Part shown: one piece after another, positions 25,370 to 34,990 of the stretch
Position numbering within the stretch: the stretch's first letter is position 1
How the letters are laid out: the number at the start of each line of letters is the position of its first letter
Assembly (NCBI RefSeq): GCF_003429005.1
Contig: NZ_QVQV01000014.1
Coordinates: forward strand, 1 to 64,000
Length of the DNA stretch: 64,000 bases
Source of the DNA: Paraburkholderia sp. DHOC27
GTDB lineage: Bacteria; Pseudomonadota; Gammaproteobacteria; Burkholderiales; Burkholderiaceae
Direction of reading: 5' to 3'
Notes under the pieces: model-generated
Databases searched by the model: none
What the model saw: only the letters and a program-made list of their open reading frames with translations
What the model was told of the DNA's origin: nothing
Made by a program: the position numbers and the translations under genes

Positions 25370-25387
25370 AACAGTCTTGCCCTGAAA

Positions 25388-25693
25388 TTAACCTTTGAGC
25401 TGATCGAGATCCTCGACATTGATCGTGTCGAGGCTACGGAACAGGGTCACCAGAATCGCCAGCCCGATTGCCGCTTCCGCCGCTGCAACCGTCAGCACGA
25501 AGAAGACGAAAATCTGGCCATGCACGTCGCCAAGGTAATGCGAGAACGCGACGAAATTGGTGTTCACCGCCAGCAGCATCAATTCGATCGCCATCAGGAT
25601 GATGATGACGTTGCGGCGGTTCAGGAAAATGCCGACGACGCTGATCGCAAACAGGATCGCGCCGAGCACAAGGTAGTGAGCAAGGGTCAACAT
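25388..25693 (-). CDS. nuoK: NADH-quinone oxidoreductase subunit K
   Basis: A 101-residue three-helix membrane subunit (MrpC-like) of complex I. The two conserved membrane glutamates are in IILMAIELMLLAVN and TVAAAEAAIGLAIL, both needed for proton transfer next to the quinone-proximal module. Length is exactly family-typical. It sits 20 bases downstream of nuoJ. Confidence 0.96.
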   Translation of the reverse strand: MLTLAHYLVLGAILFAISVVGIFLNRRNVIIILMAIELMLLAVNTNFVAFSHYLGDVHGQIFVFFVLTVAAAEAAIGLAILVTLFRSLDTINVEDLDQLKG

Positions 25694-25713
25694 AATTTTT
25701 CTCCTGTCTCCTC

Positions 25714-26439
25714 TCAGCTATTTTTAGCGGGCGCTGCAGCAGCCGGTGCTGCGGCGGCGGCCGCGGCCGCTTCTGCATGGGCCGCTGCTGCCGCGGCGGC
25801 TTCTTCCGCCGCGAGGGTTTTCGCCGTTTTCTCCGACGGCATCTTCACGACGCGCACGCGGTCTTGCGCGCGCACCTTCACCTGATCGCTCACGCGCTGG
25901 CGCTTGCTGTCCTTCGCGTGACGCGTGGTCAGTGCGACCGCGGCGATGATCGCCACCAGCAGCACCAGACCGGCCACTTCGAACGCGAAGATGTAGTCGG
26001 TGTAGATGACCTTGCCGATCAGACGCGTATTCGACCAGCCTTCCATTGCGCCGCCGGCAGCCACTGTCGTGTCGCGCAGCGCCGTGACGGTGGCGCCGAA
26101 GCCGTGCCAGAGAATCAGCGCGGTTTCGAGCACGATGATCGCGCCCACTACCGTGGCCATTGGCACGAAGCGTTTGAAGTCGCGTCGCAGCACGTCGAGA
26201 TTGATGTCCAGCATCATCACGACGAACAGGAACAGCACCATCACCGCGCCCACGTACACCAGCACCAGCAGGATGGCGAGGAACTCGGCCTGCAGCAGCA
26301 TCCAGATCGCGGCGGCGTTGAAGAACGCGAGCACGAGGAACAGTGCCGAGGACACCGGGTTGCGCGAGGTGATCACCTTCAACCCCGACACCACCAGGAG
26401 CAGAGCAAAGATGTAGAACAGTACGGTCGTGAATTCCAT
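25714..26439 (-). CDS. nuoJ: NADH-quinone oxidoreductase subunit J, with Ala-rich tail
   Basis: A 241-residue membrane subunit. Five helices in 1-165 match NuoJ, with VLVYVGAVMVLFLFVVMMLDIN the conserved TM3 that carries the pi-bulge. Beyond these a charged, cytosolic tail (about 170-205, KRQRVSDQVKVRAQDRVRVVK) ends in a 30-residue alanine-rich low-complexity run (about 208-241). E. coli NuoJ is about 184 residues, so the tail is an addition. It is separated from nuoI by a 168-base gap, the longest gap inside the operon. Confidence 0.94.
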   Translation of the reverse strand: MEFTTVLFYIFALLLVVSGLKVITSRNPVSSALFLVLAFFNAAAIWMLLQAEFLAILLVLVYVGAVMVLFLFVVMMLDINLDVLRRDFKRFVPMATVVGAIIVLETALILWHGFGATVTALRDTTVAAGGAMEGWSNTRLIGKVIYTDYIFAFEVAGLVLLVAIIAAVALTTRHAKDSKRQRVSDQVKVRAQDRVRVVKMPSEKTAKTLAAEEAAAAAAAHAEAAAAAAAAPAAAAPAKNS

Positions 26440-26520
26440 GATTACCGGTTCATCGTTAGGCCATCTTCAGGCATTGTTCTTTGGCACAAGCGCGCCGCGT
26501 TACAGCGGTCAAGCAGCCTA

Positions 26521-26538
26521 CGGCCCGACAGCGGGCCG
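26521..26538 (-). other. Hairpin between nuoI and nuoJ
   Basis: CGGCCC and GGGCCG form a 6-bp GC stem around a 6-base loop within the 168-base nuoI-nuoJ gap. There is no T-run. It could tune mRNA processing or decay at this point of the operon; otherwise I see nothing in the gap. Confidence 0.35.
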
Positions 26539-26607
26539 GTGCAACGTGATACGTCAAGCAAAAGCATTTCAACAGCGGCGTTCCAGCAACGGCGTTTTAA
26601 CCCGCGT

Positions 26608-27096
26608 TTAACGATAAGGTGCGTCCGCTGCCTTGTTCGCAGCGATTTCCGTTTCGTAGCGGTCACCCACTGCCAGCAGCATGTCTTTGGTGAAGTACAG
26701 ATCGCCGCGCTTCTCGCCGTGATACTCGAGGATGTGCGTCTCGACGATCGAATCGACGGGGCAGCTTTCCTCGCAGAAACCGCAGAAGATGCACTTGGTC
26801 AGATCGATGTCGTAACGCGTGGTACGGCGCGTGTTGTCCGCGCGCGTTTCGGATTCGATCGTAATGGCAAGCGCCGGGCACACCGCTTCGCACAGCTTGC
26901 AGGCAATGCAGCGCTCTTCGCCGTTTTCATAGCGGCGCAGCGCGTGCAACCCGCGAAAGCGCGGCGAAATAGGCGTTTTCTCTTCCGGAAACTGCACCGT
27001 GATCTTGCGCTGGAACGTGTAACGTCCCGTCAACGCGAGGCCCTTCAGCAGTTCCGTGAGGAAGAAGGTCTTGAAGAAGTTTTGGATTGCGGTCAT
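26608..27096 (-). CDS. nuoI: NADH-quinone oxidoreductase subunit I (two 4Fe-4S)
   Basis: A 162-residue peripheral subunit carrying clusters N6a and N6b. The two ferredoxin motifs are CIACKLCEAVCP (C63, C66, C69, C73) and CIFCGFCEESCP (C102, C105, C108, C112). It passes electrons from NuoG to NuoB. Length and cluster spacing are typical. It follows nuoH by 14 bases. Confidence 0.97.
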   Translation of the reverse strand: MTAIQNFFKTFFLTELLKGLALTGRYTFQRKITVQFPEEKTPISPRFRGLHALRRYENGEERCIACKLCEAVCPALAITIESETRADNTRRTTRYDIDLTKCIFCGFCEESCPVDSIVETHILEYHGEKRGDLYFTKDMLLAVGDRYETEIAANKAADAPYR

Positions 27097-27110
27097 GGTT
27101 CTATCCGCCC

Positions 27111-28175
27111 TTATTTCCAGATGTTCAACGGCGACATGATCCAGAAGCCGACCACCACCAGCCAGATGACGCTGACCGGAATGAACACCTTCCAGCCGAG
27201 ACGCATGATCTGGTCATAGCGGTAACGCGGGAACGTGGCACGCGCCCAGATGAACACCGACAGCAACAGGAACACTTTCAGTACCAGCCAGAAAATGCCC
27301 GGGATGAACGACAGGAAGCCGAACGGAGCACTCCAGCCGCCCAGGAAGAGCGTGGAGGCCAGCGCCGAGATCACGATCATGTTGATGTACTCGGCGAGGA
27401 AGAACAGCGCGAACGCCATACCCGAGTAATCGATCATGTGACCCGCGACGATTTCCGACTCCCCTTCCACCACGTCGAACGGATGGCGGTTCGTTTCGGC
27501 GATGCCCGAGACGAAGTACACGACGAACATGGGCAAGAGCGGCAGCCAGTTCCACGAGAGGAAGTTCAGCCCGTAGCTGGCGAAAATGCCGCGCTCCTGC
27601 GAACCGACGATGTCCGACAGGTTCAGCGTGCCGGCCGTCATCAACACGACGACGAGCGCGAAGCCCATCGAAATTTCGTAGGACACCATTTGCGCGGCCG
27701 CGCGCATGGCACCGAGGAACGCGTATTTCGAGTTCGACGCCCAGCCGGCCAGAATCACGCCGTACACGCCGATCGACGAAATCGCCATCGCGTAGAGCAG
27801 GCCGGCGTTGATGTCGCCGAGCACCGCGCCCGCCTGGAACGGAATCACCGCCCAGACCGCGAAAGCCGGCACCACCACCATGATCGGCGCAATCAGATAG
27901 ATCCAGCGGCTTGCCTGCACCGGCTGAATCACTTCCTTCAGCAACAGCTTCAGCACGTCAGCGATTGGCTGGAGCAAGCCAGCGGGACCCACGCGGTTCG
28001 GACCGAGACGCACGTGCATCCAGCCGATCAGCTTACGCTCCCAGAGAATCAGGTAAGCCACGCACAGCAGGATCGCGACGGATACCACCAGGATGCGCAC
28101 CAGTGCCCACACCGTGGGCCATGCCACACCGAGAAGCTGGGTGCCGCCCGAGTTGATCGAATCGAACAAGCTCAT
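27111..28175 (-). CDS. nuoH: NADH-quinone oxidoreductase subunit H
   Basis: A 354-residue, eight-helix membrane subunit that builds the quinone cavity. Conserved stretches: LLCVAYLILWERKLIGWMH, LGPNRVGPAGLLQPIADVLKL, the Glu-rich loop FVSGIAETNRHPFDVVEGES, and RATFPRYRYDQIMRLGWK near the end. It starts one base before the nuoG stop, so the two are tightly coupled. Confidence 0.97.
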   Translation of the reverse strand: MSLFDSINSGGTQLLGVAWPTVWALVRILVVSVAILLCVAYLILWERKLIGWMHVRLGPNRVGPAGLLQPIADVLKLLLKEVIQPVQASRWIYLIAPIMVVVPAFAVWAVIPFQAGAVLGDINAGLLYAMAISSIGVYGVILAGWASNSKYAFLGAMRAAAQMVSYEISMGFALVVVLMTAGTLNLSDIVGSQERGIFASYGLNFLSWNWLPLLPMFVVYFVSGIAETNRHPFDVVEGESEIVAGHMIDYSGMAFALFFLAEYINMIVISALASTLFLGGWSAPFGFLSFIPGIFWLVLKVFLLLSVFIWARATFPRYRYDQIMRLGWKVFIPVSVIWLVVVGFWIMSPLNIWK

Positions 28176-30509
28176 TTACGCCTTCTCCACCAGCAGTTCA
28201 CCGAACAGGCTGCCCAGCGCTGCACCGGCAGGCGTGGCCGCCGATACGCGGACGACTGTCTCCGCAAGATTTGCATCGCGCACGGCCGGCAACTGCACCG
28301 AGCGCTCGCCCTGACGTACCCGCACTGCGTCACCGTCTTTCAGACCCAGCTTGTCGAACAGCGCAGCCGGCAAACCAACCGTGTTGGCCGTGCGCGCAGC
28401 CGCCGTCAGATGCAGCGATTCCGCACGGCGCACCAGCGCGTCGGCGTGGTAAATCGGCACATCGGCGATGCGTTCGAAGGCGCCGTCTGCGGCCTTCGCT
28501 GCGCTGCCGTGCGCCACGACGACGTCGGTCTTGTTGGACAGACGCGAGGCGATCTCGCCGTCACCCAGCGCAGCCGCGCGCACTTCTTCGGACGTGTCGA
28601 ATTCGAAGCCCGGCAGACCCAGCAGGCTACCCAGCACGCGCAACACCTTCCAGCCCGGACGCGTATCGCCGAGCGGGCGCACGACGCCGTTGAACGACTG
28701 CACGGTGCCTTCCGCGTTGACGAAAGTGCCGGCCGTTTCCGTGAACGGGGCGATCGGCAGCAGCACGTCTGCGTATTCCGCGCCGGTCTGGAACGGCGAC
28801 ATCACCACGACCATTTCAGCCTGGTTCAAGGCGGCCAGCGCTTGCGCCGGATTCGCCGTATCGAACTCGGGTTCGAGGTTCAGCAGCACGTAACCCTTGC
28901 GCGGCTGTTCGAACACTTCACGTGCGTTCAGACCACCCGCGCCCGGCAATGCGCCGACCAAGTGGGCACCAACCGTGTTGGCACCTTCGGTCAGGAAGCC
29001 GAGCGTGGCGCCGGTCGCGTCCGCGATCCATTGCGCCGCGGCGTGGATACGCGAGAAGTCCGGATGACGGGTCGCTGCGTTGCCGAGCAGCACGAGGCGG
29101 TGTTCGCCCGTGGCCAACGACGCTGCAACCTGCTTGTGAGCATCGCTCGGCTGCGTGCCAGCAAACGCTTCCGGCAGGGCCACACCGCGTGCTTCGGAAA
29201 CGGCACCCGCGATACCGGCGATCTCAGCCAGCCATGCCGACGGTGCAGCCACCACGCGTTCGGCTTGCGGGATCAGCGCGTCGTCAGCCGTGGCCTGCAC
29301 GAGCGTGAGCTTGGTGCCGCTCTTGGCCGCCTGACGCAGACGGGCTGCGAACAACGGATGATCGCGACGCAGGTCGGAGCCGATCACGATCGCGGCGTCC
29401 AGATTCGACAGATCGGCGATCCTCGCGCCGAGCCACGGTGCGCCGCTCACGGGCGCCGAGAAATCCGACTGGCGCAGACGGAAGTCGACGTTAGGCGTGC
29501 CGACCGCTTGCGCAAGTTGCTTCAACAGGAACAGTTCTTCGACCGTGCTATGGGCGCTGCCCAGTGCGGCCAGCGCGTCTGCGCCGTGGTCGCCCTTGAT
29601 GCCCTTCAGGCCCTTGACGACGTAGTCGAGCGCGGTTTGCCAGTCGGTCTCGACCCACTTGCCACCTTGCTTGAGCATGGGCTTGGTGAGACGTTCCGGG
29701 CTGTTCAGACCTTCGTACGAGAAGCGGTCCTTGTCCGAGATCCAGCATTCGTTGATGGATTCGTTCTCGAACGGCAGCACGCGCATCACGCGATTATTCT
29801 TGACCTGCACCACCAGATTCGCGCCAACCGAATCGTGCGGGCTCACCGACTTGCGACGCGACAGTTCCCACGTACGGGCGCTGTAGCGGAACGGCTTGCT
29901 GGTGAGCGCACCCACCGGGCACAGGTCGATCATGTTGCCGGACAGTTCGGAGTCGACCGTCTTGCCGACGAACGAAGTGATTTCCGAATGCTCGCCGCGG
30001 CCCAGCATGCCCAGCTCCATCACGCCGGCAATTTCCTGGCCGAAGCGGACGCAACGCGTGCAGTGAATGCAGCGCGACATTTCTTCCATGGAGATCAGCG
30101 GGCCGACGTTCTTGTGGAACACCACGCGCTTTTCTTCGCTGTAGCGCGAGGCCGACTTGCCGTAGCCCACCGCCAGATCCTGCAACTGGCATTCGCCGCC
30201 CTGGTCGCAGATCGGGCAATCGAGCGGGTGGTTGATCAGCAGGAATTCCATCACAGCTTGCTGGCCCTGCACCGCCTTGTCGGACTTGGTCCGCACGATC
30301 ATGCCCGCCGACACCGGCGTAGCACAGGCGGGAACGGCCTTCGGCATCTTTTCGACGTCGACCAGACACATCCGGCAATTGGCCGCAATCGACAGCTTCT
30401 TGTGATAGCAGAAGTGCGGAATATACGTGTCGACCTTATGCGCAGCCTGGATCACCATGCTGCCTTCCGGTACCTCTACTTTCCTGCCGTCTATTTCAAG
30501 TTCAACCAT
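28176..30509 (-). CDS. nuoG: NADH-quinone oxidoreductase subunit G
   Basis: A 777-residue iron-sulfur subunit. N-terminal 2Fe-2S ligands: C34, C45, C48, C62. The His-ligated cluster N5 uses H94, C98, C101, C107 (HPLDCPICDQGGECQ), and N4 uses C147, C150, C153, C197. A molybdopterin-oxidoreductase-like domain without cofactor follows (about 215-690). The additional N7 motif of E. coli is not evident. ATG 30509 (MVELEIDGRK) fits better than the TTG three codons upstream and has an AAGGAAG about 12 bases before it. Confidence 0.96.
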   Translation of the reverse strand: MVELEIDGRKVEVPEGSMVIQAAHKVDTYIPHFCYHKKLSIAANCRMCLVDVEKMPKAVPACATPVSAGMIVRTKSDKAVQGQQAVMEFLLINHPLDCPICDQGGECQLQDLAVGYGKSASRYSEEKRVVFHKNVGPLISMEEMSRCIHCTRCVRFGQEIAGVMELGMLGRGEHSEITSFVGKTVDSELSGNMIDLCPVGALTSKPFRYSARTWELSRRKSVSPHDSVGANLVVQVKNNRVMRVLPFENESINECWISDKDRFSYEGLNSPERLTKPMLKQGGKWVETDWQTALDYVVKGLKGIKGDHGADALAALGSAHSTVEELFLLKQLAQAVGTPNVDFRLRQSDFSAPVSGAPWLGARIADLSNLDAAIVIGSDLRRDHPLFAARLRQAAKSGTKLTLVQATADDALIPQAERVVAAPSAWLAEIAGIAGAVSEARGVALPEAFAGTQPSDAHKQVAASLATGEHRLVLLGNAATRHPDFSRIHAAAQWIADATGATLGFLTEGANTVGAHLVGALPGAGGLNAREVFEQPRKGYVLLNLEPEFDTANPAQALAALNQAEMVVVMSPFQTGAEYADVLLPIAPFTETAGTFVNAEGTVQSFNGVVRPLGDTRPGWKVLRVLGSLLGLPGFEFDTSEEVRAAALGDGEIASRLSNKTDVVVAHGSAAKAADGAFERIADVPIYHADALVRRAESLHLTAAARTANTVGLPAALFDKLGLKDGDAVRVRQGERSVQLPAVRDANLAETVVRVSAATPAGAALGSLFGELLVEKA

Positions 30510-30614
30510 GATGGTCAATCTTCCTTAACCTGTTACCGCTCAATCGTTCGCCCGTTCATCGCCACACGGCGATGACCCCCGCGGTTGACGCTTGTGTGTG
30601 CCGGCGCCTGTCGT

Positions 30615-31943
30615 TCAGGCCGCCACCGTTTCCGAAGCCGCTGCTGCGCCGGCATGACCGCCCACGAGGCAGTGCTTGTGTTCGACGTGATACGCGAACT
30701 CGTCCCAGTAGTGCTTGAGCATGCCGCGCACCGGCATGGCTGCCGCATCGCCCAGCGCGCAAATCGTACGGCCCATGATGTTGCCGGCCACCGAGTTCAG
30801 CAGATCCAGATCTTCCTGACGACCCTGGCCGTGCTCGATACGATGCACCACGCGATACAGCCAGCCCGTCCCTTCACGGCACGGCGTGCACTGACCGCAA
30901 GACTCTTCGTAATAGAAGTACGACAGACGCAGCAGCGAACGAACCATGCAACGCGTTTCGTCCATCACGATCACTGCGCCTGAACCGAGCATCGAACCTG
31001 CCTTGGCGATCGAGTCGTAGTCCATGTCCGTGTGCATCATCATCTCGCCCGGAATGACCGGCGCCGATGAACCACCAGGAATCACTGCCTTGATCTTCTT
31101 GCCACCGCGCATGCCGCCGGCGAGATCCAGCAGGGTTGCGAACGGCGTGCCGAGCGGCACTTCGTAGTTGCCCGGACGTTCCACGTCACCCGAAACCGAG
31201 AAAATCTTTGTGCCGCCGTTGTTCGGCTTGCCGAGTTCCAGATAAGCCTGCGGGCCGACCGACAGCAGGAATGGCACCGCAGCAAACGTTTCGGTGTTGT
31301 TGATCGTGGTCGGCTTGCCGTACACGCCAAAACTCGCCGGGAACGGCGGCTTGAAGCGCGGCTGGCCTTTCTTGCCTTCCAGCGATTCGAGCAGCGCGGT
31401 TTCTTCGCCGCAGATGTACGCGCCGTAACCATGATGCGCGTGCAACTGGAACGAGAAGCCCGAGCCCATGATGTTGTCGCCGAGGTAACCGGCGGCGCGT
31501 GCTTCGTCGAGCGCTGCTTCGAAACGCTTGTACTCGGCGAAGATTTCACCGTGGATATAGTTGTAGCCCACGCTGATACCCATCGCGTACGCGCCGATGA
31601 TCATGCCTTCGATCAACGCATGCGGATTCCAGCGCAGGATGTCGCGGTCCTTGAACGTACCCGGTTCGCCTTCGTCCGAATTGCAGACGAGGTACTTCTG
31701 CCCCGGGAACTGGCGCGGCATGAAGCTCCACTTCAGACCGGTCGGGAAGCCTGCACCGCCGCGGCCGCGCAGACCCGATGCCTTGACGTCCGCAATGACC
31801 TGCTCAGGCGGAATCTTCTCTTCGAGAATACGGCGCAGCTGGACGTAACCGCCGCGCGCTGCGTAGTCTTCGAGATGCCAGTTGTCGCCGTTCAGGCCGG
31901 CGAGAATCAGCGGTTTGATGTGACGATCGTGGAGAGACGTCAT
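30615..31943 (-). CDS. nuoF: NADH-quinone oxidoreductase subunit F (NADH/FMN site)
   Basis: A 442-residue subunit that oxidises NADH. The FMN/NADH Gly-rich loop is GLRGRGGAGFPTGLKW (58-72), with NSDEGEPGTFKDR (88-100) as a second signature and HGYGAYICGEETALLES (171-187) a third. Cluster N3 is held by C349, C352, C355 (ESCGQCTPCREG) and C395. ATG 31943 overlaps the nuoE stop by ATGA. The frame is open upstream but not family-like. Confidence 0.97.
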   Translation of the reverse strand: MTSLHDRHIKPLILAGLNGDNWHLEDYAARGGYVQLRRILEEKIPPEQVIADVKASGLRGRGGAGFPTGLKWSFMPRQFPGQKYLVCNSDEGEPGTFKDRDILRWNPHALIEGMIIGAYAMGISVGYNYIHGEIFAEYKRFEAALDEARAAGYLGDNIMGSGFSFQLHAHHGYGAYICGEETALLESLEGKKGQPRFKPPFPASFGVYGKPTTINNTETFAAVPFLLSVGPQAYLELGKPNNGGTKIFSVSGDVERPGNYEVPLGTPFATLLDLAGGMRGGKKIKAVIPGGSSAPVIPGEMMMHTDMDYDSIAKAGSMLGSGAVIVMDETRCMVRSLLRLSYFYYEESCGQCTPCREGTGWLYRVVHRIEHGQGRQEDLDLLNSVAGNIMGRTICALGDAAAMPVRGMLKHYWDEFAYHVEHKHCLVGGHAGAAAASETVAA

Positions 31944-32425
31944 TTCGAAAGCTCCTCGAGCAGCTGGTCGATTTTCGCGCGGCTCATAAAGCTGCACATG
32001 CGATGGTTGTTCACCAGCATGACCGGTGCGTCGCCACACGAGCCCATGCACTCGCCTTCTTTCAAGGTGAACTTGCCATCTGCCGTGGTTTCGCCGAAGT
32101 CGATACCAAGCTTCTGCTTCAGGTATTCCGCAGCGCTTTCCGAGCCGCCATCCGGGCCGAGCTGGCACGGCAGGTTCGTGCAGAGCGTGATCTTGTACTT
32201 GCCGACCGGCGACGTCTCGAACATCGTGTAGAAGGTCGCGACCTCCTGCACCGCGACAGCGGGCATGCCGAGATAGTCCGCGACGAACTGCATCAGGTCG
32301 GGCGTCAGCCAGCCATGCTCTTCCTGAGCAACGGCCAACGCCGCCATGACGGCGGACTGTTGCAGACCGGCGGGGTACTTCGCGATCGCACGATCGATTT
32401 CTTTCAGGCCTTCAGCTGAGATCAT
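31940..32425 (-). CDS. nuoE: NADH-quinone oxidoreductase subunit E (2Fe-2S)
   Basis: A 161-residue thioredoxin-fold ferredoxin carrying cluster N1a. Ligands are C82, C87 (CTNLPC), C126 and C130 (ECMGSCGDAP). It forms the NADH-dehydrogenase module with NuoF and NuoG. The ATG at 32425 (MISAEGLKEID) matches the family N-terminus. It is followed by nuoF with a four-base overlap; the gap to nuoD upstream is 136 bases. Confidence 0.96.
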   Translation of the reverse strand: MISAEGLKEIDRAIAKYPAGLQQSAVMAALAVAQEEHGWLTPDLMQFVADYLGMPAVAVQEVATFYTMFETSPVGKYKITLCTNLPCQLGPDGGSESAAEYLKQKLGIDFGETTADGKFTLKEGECMGSCGDAPVMLVNNHRMCSFMSRAKIDQLLEELSK

Positions 32426-32561
32426 TTTCAGACACGACTCTTTCAATTCCTACCGAACGAAAACCTGTCGCTTGCTACCCGTTGCGACAGACCCGGCGTT
32501 CCTTTGCTTGACGTGCGCCTGTGCTACGACTTCGACGCGCACGCCACGATGAAAACCGCTC

Positions 32562-33815
32562 TTAACGATCGATTTCGCCAAACACGATGTCTTGCGTACC
32601 GATGATCGTCACGGCGTCCGCGATCATGTGACCGCGCGCCATTTCGTCGAGCGCGGACAGATGCGCATAACCCGGTGCGCGAATCTTCAGGCGATACGGC
32701 TTGTTCGCGCCATCGGAGATGAGATAGATGCCGAACTCGCCCTTCGGATGTTCGACAGCGGCGTACGCCTCGCCTTCCGGCACATGGAAGCCTTCCGTGA
32801 AGAGCTTGAAATGGTGAATCAGCTCTTCCATGTTCGACTTCATGCCCACTCGCGACGGCGGCGCAACCTTGTGATTGTCGACCATCACGGGGCCCGGATT
32901 CTTGCGCAACCACTCAACGCACTGTTTCGCGATCCGGGTAGATTGACGCATTTCTTCAACACGGACCAGGTAGCGGTCGTAGCAGTCGCCGTTCACGCCA
33001 ACCGGAATGTCGAAGTCCAGCTTGTCATACACTTCGTACGGCTGCTTCTTGCGCAGGTCCCACTCGATGCCCGAGCCGCGCAGCATCGCGCCCGTCATGC
33101 CGAGCTGCAACGCACGCTCGGGACTCACCACGCCAATCCCCACCAGACGCTGCTTCCAGATGCGGTTGTCGGTGAGGAGCGTTTCGTATTCGTCTACGCA
33201 ATGCGGGAAACGCGTGAAGAAGTCGTCGATGAAGTCGAGCAACGAACCCTGGCGGGTTTCGTTCATCTTCGACAGTGCCTTCGCATTACGAATCTTCGAC
33301 GCCTTGTATTGCGGCATTGCGTCAGGCAGATCGCGATACACGCCGCCCGGACGGTAGTAAGCCGCGTGCATCCGGGCGCCGGATACGGCTTCGTACACGT
33401 CCATCAGGTCTTCGCGTTCACGGAACGCATACAGAAACACCGCCATCGCGCCGACGTCGAGCGCGTGCGAGCCGATCCACATCAGGTGGTTCAGCACGCG
33501 CGTGATTTCGTCGAACAGCACGCGAATGTATTGCGCACGTACCGGCACGTCGATGCCGAGCAGCTTTTCGATGGCCATCACGTAGCCGTGCTCGTTGACC
33601 ATCATCGACACGTAGTCGAGACGGTCCATGTACGGCACGGACTGGATGAACGTTTTGGTTTCGGCCAGCTTCTCGGTGGCGCGGTGCAGAAGACCGATGT
33701 GCGGGTCGGCGCGCTGGATGACTTCGCCGTCGAGTTCGAGCACGAGGCGCAGCACACCGTGCGCGGCCGGGTGCTGCGGGCCGAAGTTGAGCGTGTAGTT
33801 TTTAATCTCTGCCAT
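32562..33815 (-). CDS. nuoD: NADH-quinone oxidoreductase subunit D
   Basis: A 417-residue subunit of the 49-kDa type, related to NiFe-hydrogenase large subunits and lining the quinone site. Conserved: NFGPQHPAAHGVLRL with the quinone-site His, RADPHIGLLHRATEKL, ARMHAAYYRPGG, and the C-terminal GTQDIVFGEIDR. NuoC and NuoD are separate here, unlike the E. coli NuoCD fusion. It starts 9 bases after the nuoC stop. Confidence 0.97.
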   Translation of the reverse strand: MAEIKNYTLNFGPQHPAAHGVLRLVLELDGEVIQRADPHIGLLHRATEKLAETKTFIQSVPYMDRLDYVSMMVNEHGYVMAIEKLLGIDVPVRAQYIRVLFDEITRVLNHLMWIGSHALDVGAMAVFLYAFREREDLMDVYEAVSGARMHAAYYRPGGVYRDLPDAMPQYKASKIRNAKALSKMNETRQGSLLDFIDDFFTRFPHCVDEYETLLTDNRIWKQRLVGIGVVSPERALQLGMTGAMLRGSGIEWDLRKKQPYEVYDKLDFDIPVGVNGDCYDRYLVRVEEMRQSTRIAKQCVEWLRKNPGPVMVDNHKVAPPSRVGMKSNMEELIHHFKLFTEGFHVPEGEAYAAVEHPKGEFGIYLISDGANKPYRLKIRAPGYAHLSALDEMARGHMIADAVTIIGTQDIVFGEIDR

Positions 33816-33824
33816 GGCGTTCTC

Positions 33825-34427
33825 TTAGTGTTTCAGACCGCCATAGCGATCCTCGCGGATCACGCGCGGCGTGATTTCCCGCGGCTCGATCGTCACAGGC
33901 TGATAGACGACGCGCTTCTCTTCCGGGTCGTAGCGCATTTCGACGTAGCCGGAAATCGGGAAATCCTTACGGAACGGGTGACCGATGAAACCGTAGTCGG
34001 TCAGGATGCGGCGCAGGTCCGGGTGACCTTCAAAGACGATACCGTACAGGTCGAAGGCTTCGCGCTCGTACCAGTTGGCCGAACTCCACACATCGACCAC
34101 CGACGGGATGAGCGGCACGTCGTCGTTCGGCGCGAATACACGCACGCGCAAACGCCAGTTGTTCGATACCGACAGCAGATGCAGCACCGCAGCGAAACGC
34201 GGACCGTCGTACGAACCATCGCCGTAGGTCTGATAGTCGACGCCGCACAGATCGACGAGTTGCTCGAAATGCAGCGCAGCGTCGTCACGCAGATGCGTGA
34301 GCACGTCGAGATATTCACTTGCCTTTACAACGATCGTCAGTTCACCGATTGCTTCGGTGACGCTCTGCAGGCGGCCGCCAAAGGCCGCCTCGAGGTTCGC
34401 TTTGAGGGTCTCGAGTTTGCTTGCCAT
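33825..34427 (-). CDS. nuoC: NADH-quinone oxidoreductase subunit C
   Basis: A 200-residue 30-kDa-type subunit of the peripheral arm. The signature is YEREAFDLYGIVFEGHPDLRRIL, followed by GHPFRKDFPISGYVEMRYD and the C-terminal REITPRVIREDRYGGLKH. ATG 34427 (MASKLETLKANLE) is the family-like start. It follows nuoB by 20 bases. Confidence 0.96.
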   Translation of the reverse strand: MASKLETLKANLEAAFGGRLQSVTEAIGELTIVVKASEYLDVLTHLRDDAALHFEQLVDLCGVDYQTYGDGSYDGPRFAAVLHLLSVSNNWRLRVRVFAPNDDVPLIPSVVDVWSSANWYEREAFDLYGIVFEGHPDLRRILTDYGFIGHPFRKDFPISGYVEMRYDPEEKRVVYQPVTIEPREITPRVIREDRYGGLKH

Positions 34428-34447
34428 ATAGTGGGGAGGCTTTGGCC

Positions 34448-34927
34448 TTATTGACGGGCGATGGTGTTGGTGCGACGGATCTTGGCCTGGAGCTGGATCA
34501 CGCCGTAGACCAGCGCTTCGGCGGTCGGCGGACAACCCGGCACATAGACGTCGACCGGCACGATCCGGTCACAGCCCCGCACCACCGAATACGAGTAGTG
34601 GTAGTAGCCGCCGCCGTTCGCGCACGAGCCCATCGAGATCACCCAGCGCGGCTCGGCCATCTGATCGTAGACCTTGCGCAGAGCGGGCGCCATCTTGTTG
34701 CACAGCGTGCCGGCGACGATCATCACGTCCGACTGTCGCGGACTTGGACGAAACACAACGCCAAAACGGTCGAGGTCATAACGGGCTGCACCCGCATGCA
34801 TCATCTCGACCGCGCAACACGCAAGACCGAACGTCATCGGCCACAGGGAGCCGGTACGCGTCCAGTTGATCAGCTTGTCAGCCGTGGTGGTGACAAACCC
34901 TTCCTTCAAGACCCCTTCGATACTCAT
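34448..34927 (-). CDS. nuoB: NADH-quinone oxidoreductase subunit B (cluster N2)
   Basis: A 159-residue PSST-type subunit that holds the terminal cluster N2 and hands electrons to quinone. Ligands are the tandem C37-C38 ([11 protein letters not shown]), C102 ([19 protein letters not shown]) and C132 ([13 protein letters not shown]). ATG 34927 is family-typical; the upstream frame extension is not. It lies 63 bases after nuoA. Confidence 0.97.
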
Positions 34928-34990
34928 TTGCTTTCCACTCCAGACGGGGCGGCGAGCGTTGGCCACCCACGCAAACCGGCGATTAATCCA

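Noticed and set aside
27087..30575. A 1162-codon open frame on the plus strand opposite nuoG and nuoH
   Set aside because: It lies wholly antisense to complex I genes with intact family motifs. Its composition (His, Arg, Gln rich) is typical of antisense frames in GC-rich DNA, where stops are rare.
32592..34454. A 620-codon plus-strand frame opposite nuoC and nuoD
   Set aside because: Antisense shadow; the minus-strand genes carry the conserved motifs.
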